Positions 59,261-64,000 of a DNA stretch of 64,000 nucleotides are shown here, in pieces. Position numbers and translations under genes: made by a program. The notes beneath the pieces are model-generated. The model was not told the origin of the DNA. It did no database searches and saw nothing but the letters and a program-made list of their open reading frames with translations. Each line of letters begins with the position of its first letter. The stretch's first letter is position 1. Origin of the DNA: JAJDNH01 sp964552395 (GTDB lineage Bacteria > Acidobacteriota > Thermoanaerobaculia > Thermoanaerobaculales > Sulfomarinibacteraceae); assembly GCA_964552395.1 (NCBI GenBank), contig CAZKGM010000004.1:62001-126000 (forward strand), in the 5' to 3' direction.

Positions 59261-61862
59261 GGCCGGCGCGTTCCTTGATGTCCGCGAGGATCCTCAACGC
59301 TTCGAGCGGCGTCAGCCGGTCAATGTCTATCCGTAGCAGCCTGTCGACGATCTCGTCGGCAACTGGCCGGAAGAGGTCGAGCTGCTGCACCCTCTGGGGA
59401 GCGTGCTCGGCCGCACGAGCCGCGGCGTCCCCGTCGAGGATCCTCAGCTCGTGGTTTTCGAGCGTCGCGAGCACTTCCTCGGCGCGTGCGCAGACAGGGT
59501 CGGGGACGCCGGCGAGGCGGGCTACGTGGATCCCGTACGAGCGGTCTGACGGGCCGTCGACGACGCGGTGTAGAAAGAGGATTGAGCCCTGCCATTCTTT
59601 GACCGCCATCGAACGGTTGCTGAGCCTCGGGAGCCGCCTGGAAAGGTCCGTCAGCTCGTGATAGTGGGTCGCGAACAGGACCTTGGCGCAGCGCTCGGGG
59701 TCGTCATGGAGGTGCTCGACGATCGCCCAGGCGAGTGAGAGCCCGTCGAAGGTGGCGGTGCCGCGGCCGACCTCGTCGAGAATGACGAGCGAGCGGGGCG
59801 TGGCGTGACGGAGGATGTTGGCGGTCTCGATCATCTCGACCATGAATGTCGACTCGCCGCGGGCCAGCATGTCCGAGGCGCCGACCCGCGTGAAGATGCG
59901 GTCTGTCAGTCCGACGACCGCCTCCGAAGCGGGTACGAACGAGCCCGCCTGGGCCATCAAGACCGTCAACGCTATCTGGCGTAAGAAGGTTGACTTGCCA
60001 CCCATGTTGGGACCGGTGAGGAGGATGATTTGGTCCTCGTCAGGGTCCATGGTGCAGTCGTTGGGGACAAACGGCGGCTCCCGCTGAACCTCCTCGAGAA
60101 CCGGATGTCTGCCGTCGCGGATGAGGAGCCTGCGACCCTCCTCCATGACCGGTCGGCAGTAGTCACGCCGCCGCGCCCGGTCAGCGAACGAGGCCAGCAC
60201 GTCGAGCTCGGCAACCGCGCCGGCGGTACCGATCAACCGAGCTGCGTGCCCCTGCAGCTCCTCGACCAGCTGCTGGTAGAGCTCACGCTCGCGTGAGGTC
60301 GCGCGCTCCTCGGCAGAGAGGATTCGGGACTCCAGCTCTTTCAGCTCCGGCGTGATAAACCGCTCGGCGTTCGTCAGGGTTTGCCGTCTCTCATATTCCT
60401 CGGGGACACGCTCGAGATGGGCCTTGGTGATCTCGATATAATAACCGAAAACCTTGTTGTAGCGCACTTTCAGCGTCGCGATCCCGGTCCGGTCTCGCTC
60501 GGAGCTTTCGATGCCAGCGAGCAGCTCTTTGCCGCCGCGGGCGAGCCGGCGTTGGTCGTCGAGCTCAGCGTCCCATCCCGAGCTGACCACGCCATTGCCG
60601 ACGACCGCCGCCGGTTCCTCGGCGATCCGCTGGTGCAGAAGATCAGCAACGTCGTCGAGCGTGTCGATCTCGTTCGCGATTGCGGCGAGGCGCGGCGACG
60701 CCGCGTGCTCGACGGCGGCCCGCACCGATGGCATCAGGTCCAGGCCGGCGCGCAGCGTGTGCAGCTCTCTGGGCGTCACCAAGCCGAGCCCGACCCTCGC
60801 AGCCAGCCGTTCGAGGTCCGGGACACCATCGACCGCAGAGCGGACCCTCTCGAGCAGCGCCGGGTCCTCGACTATCTCGGCCACCGCCCGGTGGCGGTCG
60901 GCGATGACCTCGGGGTCGATGCTCGGTCGAACGAGCCAGTCGCGCAGCCTGCGAGAACCCATCCGGGTCAGGGTGTGGTCGAGCACGCCGACCAGACTCG
61001 TGCGTCGGGAGCCGTCCGCCGAGCGCTCCACCTCCAGGTTGCGCAGCGTTGCCCGGTCGATGATGAGGGCGTCCTCGGCGTAGCGCCGGGCGAACCCCCT
61101 CAGGTGCGCTGCGGCGCCGCGTTGGGTGAGCTCCACGTAGGCGAGCAGGGCGCCTGCGAGACCGCTGAGCGGCTCGCTTGCGGTGAGGCCGAAGCCGCGC
61201 AACGAGCCGACCTTGAGCACTCTCTTGAGGCGTCGTTCGCCTGCAGACGGCGAGAACTCATCCGGCGCCAGATAGGTCAGCGTGGGCGCCGAGATCTCCG
61301 GCGGCCACAGCAGAGTCCAGCCTTCCCATCCTTCCGGCACCAGGATCTCGTGCGGGGCAAGGCGGGCAAGCTGCTCGGTGGCGGTCGCAGTGTTGCGGCA
61401 CTGCATGCCCTCGAAAGTCCCGGTGCTGACCTCCAGCCAGGCAACGGCCGGCTGCTCGACGTCGCCGCAAACGGCTGCCAGGAAACAGTGCTCACTACCC
61501 TCCAGGAGGCTCGTATCGGAGACGGTTCCCGGGGTGTGGATACGAATGATCTCGCGCCGCACGAGACCCTTGGCGGTTGACGGATCCTCCATCTGCTCCG
61601 CCACGGCGACCCGGAAGCCGGCCTCGAGGAGCTTCCCGATGTAGCTGTCAAAGGCGTGGTGCGGGACGCCGCACATCGGCGCGTCGACGTCATTGTTATG
61701 GCGCCGCTTCGTCAGTGCAATGCCGAGGACCGGGGCCGCCGTCTGCGCATCCTCGAAGAAGAGCTCGTAGAAGTCACCCATGCGGTACATCAGCAAGGCG
61801 TCGCCGGCCTGCCCCTTCAGCTCGAGATACTGGCGCAGCATCGGCGTCATGCGGGTGGACAT
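59250..61862 (-). CDS. mutS: DNA mismatch repair protein MutS
   Basis: 870-aa mismatch-recognition ATPase. The mismatch-binding Phe-x-Glu motif is RMGDFYELFFEDA (about residues 27-39); the N-terminal MTPMLRQYLELK matches. The ATPase has Walker A TGPNMGGKSTFLRQ, Walker B SLVILDEVGRGT and the STFMVEM motif. Full length for MutS1. ATG 61862 lies seven bases after GATAAT, without Shine-Dalgarno, so it is probably leaderless. It overlaps nagZ downstream, and queC follows. Confidence 0.97.
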   Translation of the reverse strand: MSTRMTPMLRQYLELKGQAGDALLMYRMGDFYELFFEDAQTAAPVLGIALTKRRHNNDVDAPMCGVPHHAFDSYIGKLLEAGFRVAVAEQMEDPSTAKGLVRREIIRIHTPGTVSDTSLLEGSEHCFLAAVCGDVEQPAVAWLEVSTGTFEGMQCRNTATATEQLARLAPHEILVPEGWEGWTLLWPPEISAPTLTYLAPDEFSPSAGERRLKRVLKVGSLRGFGLTASEPLSGLAGALLAYVELTQRGAAAHLRGFARRYAEDALIIDRATLRNLEVERSADGSRRTSLVGVLDHTLTRMGSRRLRDWLVRPSIDPEVIADRHRAVAEIVEDPALLERVRSAVDGVPDLERLAARVGLGLVTPRELHTLRAGLDLMPSVRAAVEHAASPRLAAIANEIDTLDDVADLLHQRIAEEPAAVVGNGVVSSGWDAELDDQRRLARGGKELLAGIESSERDRTGIATLKVRYNKVFGYYIEITKAHLERVPEEYERRQTLTNAERFITPELKELESRILSAEERATSRERELYQQLVEELQGHAARLIGTAGAVAELDVLASFADRARRRDYCRPVMEEGRRLLIRDGRHPVLEEVQREPPFVPNDCTMDPDEDQIILLTGPNMGGKSTFLRQIALTVLMAQAGSFVPASEAVVGLTDRIFTRVGASDMLARGESTFMVEMIETANILRHATPRSLVILDEVGRGTATFDGLSLAWAIVEHLHDDPERCAKVLFATHYHELTDLSRRLPRLSNRSMAVKEWQGSILFLHRVVDGPSDRSYGIHVARLAGVPDPVCARAEEVLATLENHELRILDGDAAARAAEHAPQRVQQLDLFRPVADEIVDRLLRIDIDRLTPLEALRILADIKERAGHEH

Positions 61863-61869
61863 GGAGGGT

Positions 61870-61875
61870 ATTATC
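61870..61875 (-). promoter_or_regulatory. -10 element of mutS (leaderless)
   Basis: GATAAT on the minus strand, followed by ACCCTCC and the ATG. Confidence 0.5.
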
Positions 61876-61921
61876 TCAGATCTGTTTGCACGGGACGGCA
61901 GGAGGAGTTATCACTAGAGGT

Positions 61922-63454
61922 GTGAAGACGGGGGTGGTCCTGCTTGTCGCCTGCGGCCTGCTCTGGGGGGGGGCGGCGATCGCTGCGGTGCGGCCGGCCG
62001 CGGTTGCCGGACAGTTCTACCCAGGGGATGCCGGCCAGCTGCGGGCCGAGGTCGAGCAGCTCCTCGCAGGTGCCGGCCAGGCCGACGCGTCAGTCATGGC
62101 TGTGATCGTTCCCCACGCGGGTTACGTGTTCTCGGGCGCCACTGCGGCCCGCGCGTTTGCTGCCCTTCGCGGCCGCAATATCGAACGGCTTATCCTCCTC
62201 GGTCCCTCGCATCACGTCGGGTTCGCTGGTGGGGCGCTCCCCGCCGCTGACATCACGGCCTTTGCGACGCCCATGGGAGCGGTCGCGCTTGACCTCGGGG
62301 CCATCGCCCGCCTGCGCTCCTGCCCGGACTTCGACGGACCCGCACAAGCTCACGTTCCGGAGCACAGCCTGGAGGTTGAGCTGCCGTTTCTCCGTGTCGT
62401 GGCGTCCGGGGCGAAGCTGGTGCCGGTGCTGATCGGAGCCGGCACCGACCGTACGACCGAGGAGCACATGGCCCGCTGCCTGCAGAGGATCCTGACTCCG
62501 AGGACCGTTGTCATTGCCTCGTCCGACTTCACGCATCATGGCGCGATGTACGGTTGGACGCCGTTCGCAAGGCGCCCGGATCCCGGTGGTGCCCAGCTCG
62601 CGCTCGGGAAGGCAACCGCGGGGCGAGCTGCGGCGGTCGACTTCCGAGGGTTCGAAGACCAGGTCGAGGTCAGTGGCGATACCGTCTGCGGAGCGCGGCC
62701 GATCGGCGTCCTGCTGCGACTCTTGGCCCACGCCTTCAAGGGTACGGGAAACCTGGCGGCGATCACAACATCGGGTCAGGTTTCGGGCAACTGGAACCAG
62801 GTTGTGACCTACGCCGCGGTGCGTTTTTCGGGAGCCTGGACGAGGTGGCGGCCCGAGCAGCCTCCACCGCGGCTCGCCGCTTTAGACGAAGCACAACGGA
62901 AGGGGCTTCTCGAGCTGGCCCGGGCGGCCCTGTCGTCACACCTCGGACACGGGCCGGAGCTGGCTCGGTGGTTCGCGGCCCACCCGGTGAGGGACGGTCT
63001 TCTGGCTGACGCGGGTGCCTTTGTGACCCTGCGCCAACCACCTTCGCGACCTCGGGTGGTCGGCTCATTGCGGGCTTGCATGGGCGTCATCGAGGCGCGT
63101 GCGCCCGTCATCGAGGCGGTGGTCAGCTCGGCGGTGTCGGCGGCCCACGATCCGCGGTTTCCCGAGCTCAGGCTTGCCGAGCTCGGGCATCTGGACCTCG
63201 AAGTGTCGGTGCTGTCTCCGCCCGTTCCGGTCGCGGAGCCGGCGGCCATACAGCTCGGCCGTGATGGTGTCGTTCTGTCGAAGCACGGAAGGAGTGCCGT
63301 CTATCTGCCTCAGGTCGCGGCCGAGACCGGCTGGGACCTCCCCACGTTTCTCTCGCATCTGTCGGTCAAGGCCGGCCTGCCGGCCGACGCTTGGCGGCAC
63401 GGTGCGTCGTTCAAGGTCTTCACGGCTCAGGTCTTTGGGGACCGCGATGAGTGA
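61922..63454 (+). CDS. AmmeMemoRadiSam system protein: MEMO1-AMMECR1 fusion
   Basis: 510-aa fusion with a likely signal peptide (1-21, VVLLVACGLLWGGAAIAA). Residues about 22-290 are the MEMO/DODA-like domain (VRPAAVAGQFYPGD, VPHAGYVFSGATA, SSDFTHHG); about 320-505 are AMMECR1 (RVVGSLRACMGVIEARAPVIEAV is cut by the family signature). In bacteria these occur with a radical SAM protein; here the next gene is DUF362-like and the radical SAM gene may lie past the edge. The GTG at 61922 is chosen; AGAGG lies very close and a better site is absent. The stop overlaps the next start by 8 bases. Confidence 0.85.
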   Translation: MKTGVVLLVACGLLWGGAAIAAVRPAAVAGQFYPGDAGQLRAEVEQLLAGAGQADASVMAVIVPHAGYVFSGATAARAFAALRGRNIERLILLGPSHHVGFAGGALPAADITAFATPMGAVALDLGAIARLRSCPDFDGPAQAHVPEHSLEVELPFLRVVASGAKLVPVLIGAGTDRTTEEHMARCLQRILTPRTVVIASSDFTHHGAMYGWTPFARRPDPGGAQLALGKATAGRAAAVDFRGFEDQVEVSGDTVCGARPIGVLLRLLAHAFKGTGNLAAITTSGQVSGNWNQVVTYAAVRFSGAWTRWRPEQPPPRLAALDEAQRKGLLELARAALSSHLGHGPELARWFAAHPVRDGLLADAGAFVTLRQPPSRPRVVGSLRACMGVIEARAPVIEAVVSSAVSAAHDPRFPELRLAELGHLDLEVSVLSPPVPVAEPAAIQLGRDGVVLSKHGRSAVYLPQVAAETGWDLPTFLSHLSVKAGLPADAWRHGASFKVFTAQVFGDRDE

Positions 63455-64000
63455 TCGGCTGACCCGCCGCGACCTCGCCCGCCTGCTCGGCGCCGGGGTT
63501 CTTGCCGGGGCGGCCCACGGTCGCCCGGCCGGGCGGCCCGGGACGGTCGGCGTCGCCCCCTTGGCTCCGGCTGACGGTGCAGGGGTGTCGGCTGCGGAGG
63601 CGAGCGCGGCGGTTTCGGCTGCGGTGGCCGCCGCCACCGGCGCCGCCTCCGGTGAGGCCGCCGCTGTGGGGCTATTTTCCCCGGCCGATACGGTGGGGAT
63701 CAAGCTGAGCTGTCTGGCCGGCCGTCCGCTGTCGCCGCGCCGTGAAATCGTGGAGGCCCTGGTTCGTCTCATCTCGGCGGCCGGCGTTCCCGGCGAGCGC
63801 ATCATCGTTTTTGAACGATCGAGCCGCGAGTTGGGCCGTGCGGGGTTGCCGCTGCGACGGACGGGCGGCCCCTACCTGTGCTACGGAATCGACAACGACT
63901 ACGATCGCCTCCCGAGCGATTCCGGCGCGATCGGCTCGTGCTTCGCTCGGCTGGTATCCACAGAGTGCACGGCCCTGGTTTCTGTCGGCGTTGTCAAGGA
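63447..64000 (+). CDS. DUF362-domain protein with Tat-like signal, partial
   Basis: First 184 codons; continues beyond the window. N-terminus MSDRLTRRDLARLLGAGVLAG has a twin-Arg motif and hydrophobic core, so Tat export is plausible. An Ala-rich segment follows to about residue 78; then VGIKLSCLAGRPLSPRREIVEALVRLISAAG matches DUF362, whose members often accompany iron-sulfur proteins. ATGAGTGA overlap couples it to the MEMO-AMMECR1 gene. The reaction is unknown. Confidence 0.75.
   Translation, partial: MSDRLTRRDLARLLGAGVLAGAAHGRPAGRPGTVGVAPLAPADGAGVSAAEASAAVSAAVAAATGAASGEAAAVGLFSPADTVGIKLSCLAGRPLSPRREIVEALVRLISAAGVPGERIIVFERSSRELGRAGLPLRRTGGPYLCYGIDNDYDRLPSDSGAIGSCFARLVSTECTALVSVGVVK

Noticed and set aside
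1..64000. tRNA, rRNA, CRISPR, IS or prophage genes
   Set aside because: Read through both strands for tRNA T-arm patterns, direct-repeat arrays and transposase or integrase motifs; none seen. A dedicated tRNA or repeat search was not possible here.

Overview
The window is high-GC bacterial chromosome, densely coded on both strands. I see no rRNA, tRNA, CRISPR array, insertion sequence or prophage. A Gram-negative envelope is implied by an LptE-like lipoprotein, a KdsC-like Kdo-8-phosphate phosphatase and an ArnT-like lipid glycosyltransferase. The mix of a DUF4388 protein, a PilZ/AMIN fusion, a long duplicated ThyX, an AroD-AroE fusion, a DUF3516 helicase and a MEMO-AMMECR1 fusion fits a deep-branching group such as Acidobacteriota (for example the Thermoanaerobaculia). 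That placement is inference; no taxonomic marker was compared.

Layout. 0-4 kb: bacterioferritin, a hypothetical, a peptide-binding lipoprotein, a small membrane protein and a DtxR-type metal regulator. 4-10.5 kb: M24 peptidase and sodium:solute symporter, DUF309-fpg, and an AGCS symporter on the other strand. 10.8-17.6 kb: DUF4388 protein, DUF2155 lipoprotein, aldehyde dehydrogenase, SDR, PilZ/AMIN protein, STAS protein. 17.7-23.3 kb: exonuclease III, HAD phosphatase, Cys-rich exported protein, FxsA, NAD-dependent epimerase, NADP-glutamate dehydrogenase with a long structured leader. 23.4-26.7 kb: fadA-fadB beta-oxidation operon with a FadR-like operator. 27-35 kb: DUF3516 helicase, GGDEF protein, DinB, DUF1446 protein, Xaa-Pro aminopeptidase. 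35-37.3 kb: a three-gene bufferin-like RiPP operon (Cys-rich precursor, DUF692/MNIO maturase, DUF2063 partner). 37.4-48.7 kb: aldo/keto reductase, WbuC cupin, metK, histidine kinase with secreted protein, ferredoxin, trpS, aroDE, ArnT-like transferase, lptE-kdsC. 48.7-64 kb: duplicated thyX, metG, pseudokinase, feoAB, queC, nagZ, mutS, MEMO-AMMECR1 fusion, and a DUF362 protein that runs off the end.

Metal handling recurs: bacterioferritin, a DtxR-type repressor, FeoAB and the bufferin-like operon, plus a second Cys-rich exported protein far from any maturase. The bufferin-like operon is the most interesting system. It has a secreted precursor with 15 Cys in a recently duplicated 40-residue repeat, a strong hairpin between precursor and enzyme genes, and a 12-bp palindrome between the -35 and -10 of its promoter.

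Two genome-wide signals show in the non-coding DNA. First, many genes lack a Shine-Dalgarno and have a -10 hexamer about 5-8 bases before the start codon (aldehyde dehydrogenase, ArnT-like, aroDE, fxsA, mutS, HAD, perhaps lptE), so leaderless transcripts look common; several promoters share an extended -10 of the form TGC-TANNNT. Second, gaps near 8.4, 12.8 and 26.9 kb carry a dispersed repeat whose central hairpin keeps perfect pairing although the stem sequence changes between copies.
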